A stretch of 64,000 nucleotides of DNA from CALNZV01 sp942491115 (lineage in GTDB: Bacteria > Desulfobacterota > Desulfobacteria > Desulfobacterales > UBA5852), in the NCBI GenBank assembly GCA_942491115.1, contig CALNZV010000008.1, forward strand, positions 1 through 64,000, written 5' to 3'. Below are positions 44,285 through 53,265 of the stretch, piece by piece (position 1 is the stretch's first letter; each line of letters begins with the position of its first letter). The position numbers and the translations under genes are program-made. Under the pieces are notes generated by a model. That model did no database searches and had not been told where the DNA came from. It saw nothing but the letters and a program-made list of their open reading frames with translations.

Positions 44285-46060
44285 ATGAGCGGAACGACCT
44301 GGGTTTACATCATGCTTGGGCTTTACATCATCTATTGCTTCTACTGGGGGCTTAAAGGGTACTTCACCGAGAAGACCTCCTCCGGTTACTCTATCGCCGG
44401 GCGGTCCATCCCCTTTTTCGCCTTCCTCCTCGCCGCCACGGCCGCTTCCTTCAGCGGCTGGACATTCATCGGCCATCCCGGGCTGATCTGGCGAGACGGA
44501 CTTGCCTACGCTTTTGCCTCTTTTTATGTTCTCACCATTCCCATCACCGGTACCTTCTTCTCCAAGCGGACCTGGCTGATGGGGAAACGTTACGGCTTCA
44601 TCACACCGGGCGACATGTACGCCTACTACTACAATAGTGAAGCGCTACGCTGGCTCGTCGTCATGACGGCCGTACTCTACTCCATTTTCTATTCGGCAGT
44701 TCAGCTGATGGCCGCAGGCGCCCTCTTCCATGTCATCGCCGGCGTTCCCCAGGCCTACGGTGCCATCTTCCTGGCCTTCATCGTGTGGTTTTATGTCTGC
44801 ACCGGAGGGCTCAAGGCCAGCACATGGGTAGGGGTCATCCAGTTCGTCCTCCTCGTGGGCGGCATCATCATTCTGGGTTTCTTCGTCCTTAGTCACATGG
44901 GCGGGTTCAGCAACTTCATGAACGACGTCATGGCCTTAGAACCTAAATACCAAAATGTGCCAAAGGTGATCAACTTCGGCCTGGGCGGCGGATGGACGTC
45001 CGTCATGATCCTCACCTACATGTTTGCGCTGATGGGCATTCAGTCATCGCCGGCCTTCACCATGTGGACCTTCGGTATCAAGAGCCCGAAGCCCCTGGCC
45101 TGGCAGCAGGCCTTCATGTCCACCTTCGTGGTGGGCTTCGCCCTGTTCTTCTTCACCGCGTTCCAGGGTATGGGAGCCAAAGTGCTTCAGGTGGCCGGCA
45201 ACGCCGCCTTCGCTGATGTCAACCAGGCGACAGTCGTGCCGACCCTGATGCAGAACTTTCTGCCCCCCATCGCCCTCGGCGTGGTCTTCATGGGCGCCAT
45301 CGCGGCCATTCATTCAACCGCGGCGCCCTATATCGGCACCGGCGGTTCCATCCTGCTCCGGGACGTCTACTGGCGCTACATCAAAAAACAGGAAGCCTCC
45401 CATGCCGAGCAGATCTGGGTCAACCGCATCATGGCGACATTGCTGACCATTGCCGCATTGGCAGTGGGTCTGACATCCACGGCAGCCCTCGTTATTCTGG
45501 GTGCGCTTGCCACGGCGTTCGGCTTTCTCATGTACCTGCTGCTGGCCGGCGTCCTCTGGGGATTCAAGTTCCCGAAAGTCGGCGCAGTGTTGGGTATTCT
45601 CTGCGGCATGGTAGCCGTTGCGGTGACCTACAAGATCATCCCGAACCCACTGTCCATGCACTGTGCGTTCTGGGGGCTCTTCACGGCTTCCATAGTGGCC
45701 TTTATCTGTCGCGGCATGGGCATCAATGATGACGAGGAAACCGTCGCCCGGCAGCTGGAGGTGCGAACCTTCCTGAACGACATCGACAAACCGAGCGAAG
45801 CCGGCATGGCCTGGAGAAAGGTCATGAAGATCGCCGTTCCGGTCTGGTACTTTTTCGCCATCGGGCCTGCCTGTATCCTCGGCAACACGGCCTTTAGAGT
45901 GGGCGGATTCCCACCCCTGTGGTCCTGGCAGATCGTCTGGTGGATTGCCGGCATCGTGATGATGTGGGCCCTCTGCTTCAAGGCTGAAATGGCCACCACC
46001 ACCGAGGTCCAGATCGAACGGGCCGAGAAGGAAACCAATATCGTCATCAAGGAAGCCTGA
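44285..46060 (+). CDS. Sodium:solute symporter, acetate/monocarboxylate type
   Basis: A 591-residue SSS-family transporter with about 13-14 TM helices. SSS landmarks include YSIAGRSIPFFAFLLAATAASFSGWTFIGHPG near the N terminus and GAIAAIHSTAAPYIGTGGSILLRD in the sodium-site region. The start at 44285 has GGAGG six bases upstream; the longer open frame lacks this. The gene lies between acs and signalling genes, the arrangement of acetate uptake clusters in many proteobacteria. Acetate or a related short monocarboxylate is the probable substrate. It is followed at 35 bases by a tiny membrane protein. Confidence 0.88.
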   Translation: MSGTTWVYIMLGLYIIYCFYWGLKGYFTEKTSSGYSIAGRSIPFFAFLLAATAASFSGWTFIGHPGLIWRDGLAYAFASFYVLTIPITGTFFSKRTWLMGKRYGFITPGDMYAYYYNSEALRWLVVMTAVLYSIFYSAVQLMAAGALFHVIAGVPQAYGAIFLAFIVWFYVCTGGLKASTWVGVIQFVLLVGGIIILGFFVLSHMGGFSNFMNDVMALEPKYQNVPKVINFGLGGGWTSVMILTYMFALMGIQSSPAFTMWTFGIKSPKPLAWQQAFMSTFVVGFALFFFTAFQGMGAKVLQVAGNAAFADVNQATVVPTLMQNFLPPIALGVVFMGAIAAIHSTAAPYIGTGGSILLRDVYWRYIKKQEASHAEQIWVNRIMATLLTIAALAVGLTSTAALVILGALATAFGFLMYLLLAGVLWGFKFPKVGAVLGILCGMVAVAVTYKIIPNPLSMHCAFWGLFTASIVAFICRGMGINDDEETVARQLEVRTFLNDIDKPSEAGMAWRKVMKIAVPVWYFFAIGPACILGNTAFRVGGFPPLWSWQIVWWIAGIVMMWALCFKAEMATTTEVQIERAEKETNIVIKEA

Positions 46061-46094
46061 TCTCCTTGCTCAACACCAAACGGAGGTAGTTACC

Positions 46095-46181
46095 ATGAAG
46101 AAAGAAGATATTTGGATGATCGTTCTAGTCGGTTTCTCCATCTTCTGGGTGTCTCTCTTTGGAATGGGAGCATTCGGCTGA
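46095..46181 (+). CDS. 28-residue symporter accessory membrane peptide
   Basis: A short gene with a strong ribosome site (GGAGG eight bases before the ATG). The product begins MKKEDIW, has one TM helix (MIVLVGFSIFWVSLFGMGAF) and ends in Gly. Small single-helix proteins of this kind occur directly downstream of SSS-family symporters and are named symporter small accessory proteins in current annotation, analogous to MetS with NSS transporters. The ribosome site, hydrophobic helix and position argue for a real gene despite its size. Confidence 0.75.
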   Translation: MKKEDIWMIVLVGFSIFWVSLFGMGAFG

Positions 46182-46344
46182 TCGTCGGCTAATGATACAC
46201 CCACGGCCCCTTCCGGTGCCGCCTGCCGCCAGCGGATGTCCTCGGGTTCCTCACCAGGGGGCTTCGCGGAAGCGACGGCGGTCCACCGGCAGGGCTACCA
46301 CTCAGCCCAGCATTTGACCGTGTAATAACCACCAGGCAAACGAC

Positions 46345-46372
46345 GCAGCCGGCCAGGAAACCGGCCGGCTGC
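46345..46372 (+). terminator. GC-rich hairpin after the symporter genes
   Basis: GCAGCCGGCC (46345-46354) pairs perfectly with GGCCGGCTGC (46363-46372) around an eight-base loop. Only a short T-containing tail follows. It probably ends or attenuates the transcript before the receiver gene. The remaining sequence of the 306-base gap (46182-46487) shows no gene. Confidence 0.6.
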
Positions 46373-46487
46373 TTCAGCCTCAAGCTCTTACACCATGTTC
46401 ACGCCGGAATCCCCGCCTACTGCTGACGGAGATGCCACATCCGGCCTCCGCAGACGGGAGCTCCGGCCCAGAGGGGAGTGGCGCGTC

Positions 46488-46889
46488 ATGGGAAAAGAAC
46501 CATCCGCATGGGCGAAGGCTCCGCCCCGCATTCTCATTGCCGACCATGAAAGAAGCACGTCCATTCCGCTTCAATTTCTGATGGAACAAAACGGCTACAA
46601 GGTCAAGGCAGCCCAAAGCGGCAAGGAGGCATTTCGGGTCATCACCCAGTTCAAACCTGATCTGGTGCTTCTGGAAGCCATGATCCCCGACCCCGACGGG
46701 TTCGAGGTCTGCCAGTTCATCCGGCAGGACCCGGAATGCAAAAAAACCCGCATCGTTTTCGTCTCCTCGATGGCACGTGATCTCGATATCGCCAAAGGCC
46801 TGGCATTGGGCGCCGACATCTATATCACTAAGCCTTTTTCCAACACAGAGATCCTTGACAAGGTGAGGAACCTACTGGACGAAGGCTGA
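46488..46889 (+). CDS. Stand-alone receiver-domain protein with Glu at the phosphorylation site
   Basis: A 133-residue CheY-like domain with no output domain. The conserved acidic pair is altered (ILIADHE, Asp19-His20 in place of Asp-Asp). The phospho-acceptor position is Glu63 in PDLVLLEAMIPDPDG, where Asp is expected (codon gaa). Ser93/94 and Lys115 (TKPF) remain. It cannot be phosphorylated in the usual way and Glu often mimics the phosphorylated state, so it may be locked on or serve as a docking module. The start at 46488 has GGGGAG upstream. Its stop overlaps the next gene start (TGATG), tying it to the degenerate kinase-exonuclease protein. Confidence 0.85.
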   Translation: MGKEPSAWAKAPPRILIADHERSTSIPLQFLMEQNGYKVKAAQSGKEAFRVITQFKPDLVLLEAMIPDPDGFEVCQFIRQDPECKKTRIVFVSSMARDLDIAKGLALGADIYITKPFSNTEILDKVRNLLDEG

Positions 46890-49045
46890 TGGATCCAAGC
46901 AACAAATTCTGGTGGTTCGCTGCCGTATCCATTCTGATCACCGGAATGATCCTGGTCGGTATTGCCGCCTTCTTCTGGCAGCAACTCGGCCCCGATGATC
47001 AGCGAGTGCTGATCGCCATCTTCAAAAATCACTTCATCTACTTCTTCATTGCCCTGATTCTCGTCATGGCCGGTATTGGATTTGGCCTGGATGCCATTTT
47101 TCACAGCTACATTCTTCCTCTCAACAAACTGGCCGAAGAAATCGATCTGATCCATTCGGTCAACCCCTCCCGGCGCATCCGTCGCGAAGGCGGCCTAATG
47201 GTTAACCGCCTTATCGATGCACTCAATGAAGCGGCAAACCGTTACGACCAACTCCAAAGCACGATTCACCAGCAAATCACGGCCGCCAGGGCCGCCGCAG
47301 ACCGGGAAAGAAGCATACTGGCAAGCATCATGGCCCAACTGCCGGAGGGGGTTCTCATCTGCACCCCCCAGGGTCGCATTTTGTTCTACAATGACCAGGC
47401 CAGACGCCAGTTGACGGGAGCCGAGATAAACGGCAACGGCGATTCCGATTCCCTGATCGGACTGGGTCGGTCGGCCTTCGATGCCCTGGATCGATCGACC
47501 ATCTCCTTTGCACTTGAAGACCTCAGGGAGCGGTTGCGGCAGGAGGAGAGCGATGCCGTATCCCGTTTTGTATCGGTATCCGCCACCGGCCGCCATCTTC
47601 GCACCGAAATGATTCCCATATTGAACCAGCAACGGCACTTCAACGGATTTATATTGATATTCCACGACATCACCGACCAGTTGGCGACGGATTGTCGAGC
47701 CGATGGGCTTTTAAGATCCCTGACAGGGGGAATCCGGAGCGCCCTTGCCGGCATCAGAACGGCCAGCGAAGTGCTTCTCGAATTCCCGGGAATGGATCAG
47801 GAGCGAATCATTCAATTCAGCAGCATCGTCCACGAAGAAAGCCTCAAAATCGGGCACATGCTCTCACGATACTCCCTCAGTTTTCCGGATCAGCCGGTCT
47901 GTCTCTGGCCCCGCGCCCATATCCAGGCCGCCACCCTCGTGGAAAAAATACGAAGCCATGTCCGGCAGCTTCTTGATGTGGAACTGACCCTGGGCCCGAT
48001 CGACAAGGAATTGAGCGTCTCAGTAGACCGATTTGCCATTGTCCAGGCCATGGTTCTGTTGGTGGGGCTACTGAAGAAGGCCGACAAAGGGGGATCGTAT
48101 CAATGCCGCACGGAGAAACTGACCGGATATGTCGCTTTTGATCTGACGTGGAAGGGCGACCCGTTAACCATGGATACCCTTCGCCAATGGGGTCAGAAGG
48201 TCATCAGTTTCGAAAGTCAGGGGGGCGCGATTTCCCTCACCGATATCCTGACTTATCACAACGGGGAAATGTGGCCGATCAAAACCGACGACACCTCTCA
48301 ACCGGTCGGCCTTCGCATTATTTTACCGGACATTGTCGGCGAGGAGTCCGACACTTACCGGGATTTAGCCATCGTGCCCGATTCCCGGCCGGAGTTTTAC
48401 GATTTCGATCTTTTCCACCAGCCCGGGCAGGTGCCGGAGCTCGACAACCAGCCCTTGGGCGACCTCACCTACACCGTTTTCGATACCGAAACCACCGGCT
48501 TGAATCCTGCTGCCGGAGATGAAATCATTTCTATCGGTGCGGTCCGAATCGTCAACAACCGAATTCTCGCCCACGAACGCTTCGAACAATTGGTCAACCC
48601 CATGCAGACACTCAGCTGGGAGTCGATTCAAATTCACGGCATCGTTGACGACATGCTCGCCGACCAGCCCTTGATCGACCAAGTCCTACCCCGATTCGAA
48701 CGATTTGCAAGAGGAACGGTGCTCGTGGCCCACAACGCGGCGTTCGACATGCGTATGCTCCAACTGAAAGAGGCATCCACCGGGATCCAGTTTGCCAATC
48801 CGGTACTCGACACGATGCTGTTGTCGGCGGTGGTCCATCCCGCCCATGACAACCATAATCTGACCGCCATCGCGAGGCGGCTCGGCATCGACATCACAGG
48901 GCGTCACACAGCCATAGGAGACGCCATTGCTGCCGGTGAAATCTTGCTGAAACTGATTCCGCTGTTGGCTAAAAAAGGCATCCATACCCTGAAAAACGCC
49001 CGTGAAGCCTCCGAACAAACCTATTATGCCCGGTTGAAATACTAA
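46889..49045 (+). CDS. Membrane histidine-kinase-like protein fused to a DEDDh 3'-5' exonuclease
   Basis: A 718-residue protein. Two TM helices (about 9-30 and 49-70) precede a HAMP-like linker, a PAS domain (about 142-262), and a HisKA/HATPase-like region (about 268-480). In the H-box, LTGGIRSALAGIR aligns with the usual SHELRTPLxAIR but has Gly280 instead of the phosphorylated His. The ATPase N-box Asn is also not evident, so this looks like a pseudokinase. Residues 525-690 form a complete DnaQ/PolC-type exonuclease: Asp532/Glu534 in VFDTETTGL, Asp620 in AHNAAFD, His673 and Asp678 in RHTAIGDA. Nuclease activity is probably intact while signalling activity is lost or changed. The gene overlaps the receiver gene upstream, and the cNMP/CBS gene follows by 14 bases. 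Confidence 0.85.
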   Translation: MDPSNKFWWFAAVSILITGMILVGIAAFFWQQLGPDDQRVLIAIFKNHFIYFFIALILVMAGIGFGLDAIFHSYILPLNKLAEEIDLIHSVNPSRRIRREGGLMVNRLIDALNEAANRYDQLQSTIHQQITAARAAADRERSILASIMAQLPEGVLICTPQGRILFYNDQARRQLTGAEINGNGDSDSLIGLGRSAFDALDRSTISFALEDLRERLRQEESDAVSRFVSVSATGRHLRTEMIPILNQQRHFNGFILIFHDITDQLATDCRADGLLRSLTGGIRSALAGIRTASEVLLEFPGMDQERIIQFSSIVHEESLKIGHMLSRYSLSFPDQPVCLWPRAHIQAATLVEKIRSHVRQLLDVELTLGPIDKELSVSVDRFAIVQAMVLLVGLLKKADKGGSYQCRTEKLTGYVAFDLTWKGDPLTMDTLRQWGQKVISFESQGGAISLTDILTYHNGEMWPIKTDDTSQPVGLRIILPDIVGEESDTYRDLAIVPDSRPEFYDFDLFHQPGQVPELDNQPLGDLTYTVFDTETTGLNPAAGDEIISIGAVRIVNNRILAHERFEQLVNPMQTLSWESIQIHGIVDDMLADQPLIDQVLPRFERFARGTVLVAHNAAFDMRMLQLKEASTGIQFANPVLDTMLLSAVVHPAHDNHNLTAIARRLGIDITGRHTAIGDAIAAGEILLKLIPLLAKKGIHTLKNAREASEQTYYARLKY

Positions 49046-49059
49046 CGAAAGCGCCACCG

Positions 49060-51408
49060 ATGCCAACATCGCCACCCACCAAAATCAATCGGACATATCG
49101 AAAAGCCTTGGACGTCGTGGCGCCTTTCAACCGCCTCCCGGAGTCAGAGCTGGATCGTCTTTCGGGTCTCGTGACGTGGTCAAGAAAGCCGGCAGGCGCA
49201 CTGGTTGCTGAACAGGGGAAAACCCGGATCGATCATGTGCTGATCGTCACCGATGGCGCCATCGAGCTCTTTTATGACCATGAAGGGGAAAAAACCCTCA
49301 TCAGTCGGGTCCAGCCGGGAGAGCTTTACGGAGCCATGTCCATCCTTCAGAATGCCCGTGTGGCCGCAAGAACCGCTCGACTGGAACGGGACACCGACTG
49401 GCTGGCAGTACCAGCCGAGGTGTTCCTCGAACTTGATCACACCTACCCTGAATTCCGACAGTTCTTCGATGCCATCATCAGCCAGCGGCTCAAGGATGAA
49501 TCCTACGCGTCCATTCTCGTCACCGGGGAAGCCCGCCAATTTCTCTCCCAGGCAATTCCCTTCTCGTTTTTGAACGACCAGGAAATGGATGTGGTCATCC
49601 GATCCCTGTCCCTCGCCAGGTACAGCGAGGGAACCGTTTTGTTTGTCCAGGGACAATCCCGTGTCGACCATCTCATGGTGGTGCACCGGGGGGCGCTCGA
49701 CATCTATTATGAGCAGGATGGAGAGCAGACGTTGAAAGGCATATTGGGGGAGGGAGACACCTACGGAGGCATCTCCATACTTATGAACGACGGACTGGCC
49801 ATTCGCTCCCTCCGAACCGGAGAAGATTCCTATCTTTTCGCACTACCGGAAGAGACCTTTTCCGCCCTGTGCCGCAAATCTGCAGCATTCATGGAATTCT
49901 TCACCGACACCTTCGGCAAACGGATGCTCGACCGCTCCTACGCGGAAATTTTTGCCAAACGCATCCTTCCGAAGGACGAGACCCTCCACATATTTAACAT
50001 GTCGGTGGAGCGGCTGATGCATCGCGGCCCTGTCAACTGTCACCACAAGACAACGATCAGAGACGCCGCATCCCTGATGAGCCAGAACGGCTGCAGCTCC
50101 ATCTTTGTCCAGGAACATGACGACTATGTTGGTATCTTGACGGACAGCGACTTGAGAAACCGGGTCATCGCCACCGGTCATGATACCCTTCTGCCCGTGG
50201 ACGGCGTCATGTCCTCGCCTCTTGCCACCATCGGGGCCAGCACCCCGGCCTTTGAGGCTCTGATCACGATGATGCAACGCAATCTGAAACATTTGGCCGT
50301 CACGGACAACGACAACCGGGTGGTCGGGGCCATCACCAACCAGGATCTACTCAGTGCCCAGGGGCAATCGCCGCTGTTTATCGTCAGGGAAATCAACAGG
50401 GCCGAGTCCCGGGAGGAGATTCTACGAAAACAGCTTCAGGTGCCGGGCCTGGTTCAGGGGCTCATCGGCAACGGCGCCAAAGCCGAAAACGTGACTCGCC
50501 TCATCTCCACCATCGCCGATGCCGTGCTCTCAAGGCTGATTCAGATTGCCCTGGCCGACCGGGATCGTCCTCCGGCCCGATTTGCCTTCATGGTGATGGG
50601 CAGTGAAGGGCGTAAGGAACAGACTCTCAGTACCGACCAGGACAACGCCATTGTTTTCGAGGATGTGCCTGAAGAACGGTTGGAGGAAGTCACCGCCTAT
50701 TTCCTTGATCTCGGCAACACCGTCTGCACCTGGCTCAATGAGGCCGGCTACCGATTCTGTGAAGGGGGAGTGATGGCCATGACCCCCGACTGGTGCCAAC
50801 CCCTGTCTCGATGGAAAGAAAAGTTCCATGACTGGATCCATGCGGCCGAGGCGGAAGATCTCCTCCACTCGAGTATCTTTTTTGACTTTAGGACCGGTTG
50901 GGGAGACCGCACACTCATTGCCGAACTGAGGGGGTTTCTGTTTGATTCCCTTGTCGGGTGGGTGGGCTTTTTCCGCCATCTCACCGAAAACGCCTTGCAT
51001 TTCAAGCCGCCATTGGGATTCTTCCGTAATTTCGTGGTCGAATCCAAAGGCCAGCATCGCCACACCTTCGACATCAAAAGGGCTATGATGCCCATCGTGG
51101 ATTTTGCCCGTATTCACGCCTTGAAAAACGGGATCGAAGAGACCAATACCCTTTCTCGCCTGAGGCGGCTTAAAAAAATCGGCGTTCTCAAGGAAAAGCA
51201 ATTCACTGAAATCGAAAACACATACAACTTCTTGATGGAAGTTCGCTTTGTCCGCCAGATCACGGCTGCCATTCAGGAGGGCACCGCTCCAGATAACCAT
51301 GTCAATCCCAAGAAGCTGTCGAAGATCGAGCAAACCCTCCTAAAAGAGGCGTTCCGTAGGATAGAAAACTTTCAGGCACTGATGAGCTTCGAGTTTACCG
51401 GAATGTAG
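49060..51408 (+). CDS. Double cNMP-binding / CBS / DUF294 nucleotidyltransferase protein
   Basis: A 782-residue cytoplasmic signalling protein. Domains in order: two cyclic-nucleotide-binding-like domains (about 20-140 and 165-285), a CBS pair (about 315-432; IFVQEHDDYVGILTDSDLRNRV), a DUF294 nucleotidyltransferase domain with GSEGRKEQTLSTDQDNAI at 514-531, and a DUF294_C helical tail. The catalytic GS and D-x-D pattern is retained, related to GlnD/GlnE-type transferases. Relatives with one cNMP domain are found next to acetate symporters and exonuclease genes in proteobacteria; two cNMP domains are unusual. A plausible job is nucleotide- or cNMP-responsive control of the symporter or of acetate metabolism. 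Confidence 0.85.
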   Translation: MPTSPPTKINRTYRKALDVVAPFNRLPESELDRLSGLVTWSRKPAGALVAEQGKTRIDHVLIVTDGAIELFYDHEGEKTLISRVQPGELYGAMSILQNARVAARTARLERDTDWLAVPAEVFLELDHTYPEFRQFFDAIISQRLKDESYASILVTGEARQFLSQAIPFSFLNDQEMDVVIRSLSLARYSEGTVLFVQGQSRVDHLMVVHRGALDIYYEQDGEQTLKGILGEGDTYGGISILMNDGLAIRSLRTGEDSYLFALPEETFSALCRKSAAFMEFFTDTFGKRMLDRSYAEIFAKRILPKDETLHIFNMSVERLMHRGPVNCHHKTTIRDAASLMSQNGCSSIFVQEHDDYVGILTDSDLRNRVIATGHDTLLPVDGVMSSPLATIGASTPAFEALITMMQRNLKHLAVTDNDNRVVGAITNQDLLSAQGQSPLFIVREINRAESREEILRKQLQVPGLVQGLIGNGAKAENVTRLISTIADAVLSRLIQIALADRDRPPARFAFMVMGSEGRKEQTLSTDQDNAIVFEDVPEERLEEVTAYFLDLGNTVCTWLNEAGYRFCEGGVMAMTPDWCQPLSRWKEKFHDWIHAAEAEDLLHSSIFFDFRTGWGDRTLIAELRGFLFDSLVGWVGFFRHLTENALHFKPPLGFFRNFVVESKGQHRHTFDIKRAMMPIVDFARIHALKNGIEETNTLSRLRRLKKIGVLKEKQFTEIENTYNFLMEVRFVRQITAAIQEGTAPDNHVNPKKLSKIEQTLLKEAFRRIENFQALMSFEFTGM

Positions 51409-51464
51409 TCATCCGGCTCGACCTGCTCACGTTGGAACCTGGATGGTTACCCGTTGAAAAAGAC

Positions 51465-51492
51465 TTGACATCCGTTCCAAAGCCGGTAATCT
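51465..51492 (+). promoter_or_regulatory. Candidate trp operon promoter
   Basis: TTGACA (51465-51470) and TAATCT (51487-51492) with a 16-base spacer lie about 30 bases upstream of the leader-peptide ATG. The context (leader peptide and attenuator follow) supports it. Confidence 0.6.
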
Positions 51493-51522
51493 GATGGGTA
51501 ATAAACGGTTCAGGACAGATTC

Positions 51523-51594
51523 ATGAAAACCAGACCGATTCAACCCGTGACGGCCACAGATTTCTGGTGGTGGCATCCCTTTCATCAGGGGTGA
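51523..51594 (+). CDS. trpL: trp leader peptide
   Basis: A 23-codon ORF starting MKTRPIQPV and containing three consecutive Trp codons (TGG TGG TGG; residues 15-17, DFWWWHP), ending in TGA at 51594. An AGGA-containing ribosome site precedes it. Ribosome stalling at these codons when Trp-tRNA is scarce would prevent formation of the terminator at 51642-51680 and allow transcription into trpE. Order and spacing match classical trp attenuators. Confidence 0.85.
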   Translation: MKTRPIQPVTATDFWWWHPFHQG

Positions 51595-51641
51595 GCCAGC
51601 GGGATTGCGACGGGCCGAATCCAGACCCACACAAACTGCCT

Positions 51642-51680
51642 AAAACCGCGGGACGCCTTAAACGATCGCCGCGGTTTTTT
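51642..51680 (+). terminator. Attenuator terminator of the trp operon
   Basis: AAAACCGCGG (51642-51651) and CCGCGGTTTT (51669-51678) make a 10-bp stem with a 17-base loop, followed by further T residues to 51680. It is a good intrinsic terminator, 48 bases after the leader-peptide stop and about 90 bases before trpE. Confidence 0.85.
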
Positions 51681-51692
51681 CATTTGGAGAGA

Positions 51693-51718
51693 GGGGCCGC
51701 GATAACCACCGCGGCCCC
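51693..51718 (+). repeat. Second very stable hairpin between the attenuator and trpE
   Basis: GGGGCCGCG (51693-51701) pairs with CGCGGCCCC (51710-51718) around an eight-base loop. No T-run follows. It lies between the terminator and the trpE ribosome site (AAGGA before the ATG at 51769) and may shield the 5' end of the message or affect antitermination. Confidence 0.6.
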
Positions 51719-51768
51719 TGGTATTTGGGGCCGTTTCACGACCATCTTCTATCCGAAAAGGATCGCTC

Positions 51769-53265
51769 ATGCTGCTCAACCAATTCCCGGAACCCAGCGC
51801 CTTTGCCGAACATGCAAAGCAGGCCAACGTAATACCGGTCTGCATGGAAATTCTGGCCGATACGGAAACCCCCGTGTCCCTGCTGAGTAAATTCTATCGA
51901 AATGCGTCGCCTGTGTTTCTTTTCGAGAGTGTCGAAGGCGGCGAGCGCTGGGGCCGATATAGCTTTTTGGGGGTATCGGCACGGTCCCACTTCCTCGTTT
52001 ACCCCACAGAGGTCATGGTCAAAGAAAACGGTCGAGAAGAGGAGCGGCGGCCTCACAACGGCGCACCATTCGATTTGCTGCGGCGGCAGATGCAGGACTA
52101 CCGGCCGGCGGATATTCCCGGCTTGCCAAGATTTTGGGGGGGGATGGTCGGCTACCTTGCCTATGAGTCCGTTGCCTTTATCGAAGCCATTCCCCACAAC
52201 TGGCCACCGGAGAAGCCTCTGGCCCATTTTGTAGTGCCGGACGCCCTCATCGTATTCGACAATGTCCGCCATACCCTGATGGCAATTGCCATTGCCTTTG
52301 CTGATGGCGGCGACTCTGTGGACGATCTCTACCAAAAAACCGTCCAACGGCTGGATCAAATGATCAGGATGATCGAATCTCCGGGGCGTTTTCACGGGGC
52401 ACCCGCGGAGCCCTTCGAGGCCACCCTCCAGCCCGTCCATCCCCCAGAAGTCTTTCGGGAATCCGTCAAAAGGGTGAAACAGTATATTTTTGAAGGTGAC
52501 GTCATTCAGACGGTGATCTCCCAATCGTTCGTCTGCGACGTTCAGCCGGATCTGTGGTCTCTCTACCGTGCCCAGCGATACATCAACCCCTCCCCATATC
52601 TTTTTCTGCTGCATTTAGGGGAAATGGCCCTGGTGGGATCCTCCCCGGAAACCATGGTGCGTCTCGAAAACGGAACGGCCACCCTGCGACCTATTGCCGG
52701 TACCCGGCCCCGGGGGCGAACCGAGCAGGAAGATCGCCAACTCGCCAGCGAACTGCTGGCTGACGAAAAAGAGAAGGCCGAACACCTCATGCTGGTGGAT
52801 TTGGGAAGGAACGATCTGGGGCGAGTGGCCGAAACCGGAACCGTCCAAGTCACCGATCTCATGGTGGTGGAGAGATACTCCCATGTGATGCACCTGGTCT
52901 CCAACATCAACTGCGATTTACGAGGGGAATGCGATGCCTGGGATCTTCTGAACGCCACCTTCCCCGCCGGCACCCTGTCCGGCGCCCCGAAGGTCAGGGC
53001 CATGGAAATCATCGCCGAGTTGGAAACCGAGCCCAGAGGGTCCTACGGCGGGGCTGTCGGCTACATCGCCTTTAACGGGAACATGGACATGGCCATCACC
53101 ATCCGAACCGCCTGCGCCGAAAACGGTTCGCTAACCGTCCGGGCCGGGGCCGGCATCGTCGCCGATTCCGACCCGAATACCGAAGAAATGGAGACCGTCA
53201 ACAAAGCCCGGGCTATCGAACGGGCGCTTCAACTCCTTCACAGCCCCGGAAAGGCAACCCCATGA
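51769..53265 (+). CDS. trpE: Anthranilate synthase component I
   Basis: A 498-residue enzyme converting chorismate to anthranilate with ammonia from TrpG. The N-terminal regulatory domain holds FLFESVEGGERWGRYSFLG, the region that binds feedback tryptophan. The catalytic domain carries VISQSF, GSSPETMVRLENGTATLRPIAGTRPRG, FPAGTLSGAPKVRAMEII and GAGIVADSDP. The ribosome site AAGGA lies six bases upstream. It overlaps trpG by four bases (ATGA) and is the first structural gene after the attenuator. Confidence 0.95.
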   Translation: MLLNQFPEPSAFAEHAKQANVIPVCMEILADTETPVSLLSKFYRNASPVFLFESVEGGERWGRYSFLGVSARSHFLVYPTEVMVKENGREEERRPHNGAPFDLLRRQMQDYRPADIPGLPRFWGGMVGYLAYESVAFIEAIPHNWPPEKPLAHFVVPDALIVFDNVRHTLMAIAIAFADGGDSVDDLYQKTVQRLDQMIRMIESPGRFHGAPAEPFEATLQPVHPPEVFRESVKRVKQYIFEGDVIQTVISQSFVCDVQPDLWSLYRAQRYINPSPYLFLLHLGEMALVGSSPETMVRLENGTATLRPIAGTRPRGRTEQEDRQLASELLADEKEKAEHLMLVDLGRNDLGRVAETGTVQVTDLMVVERYSHVMHLVSNINCDLRGECDAWDLLNATFPAGTLSGAPKVRAMEIIAELETEPRGSYGGAVGYIAFNGNMDMAITIRTACAENGSLTVRAGAGIVADSDPNTEEMETVNKARAIERALQLLHSPGKATP

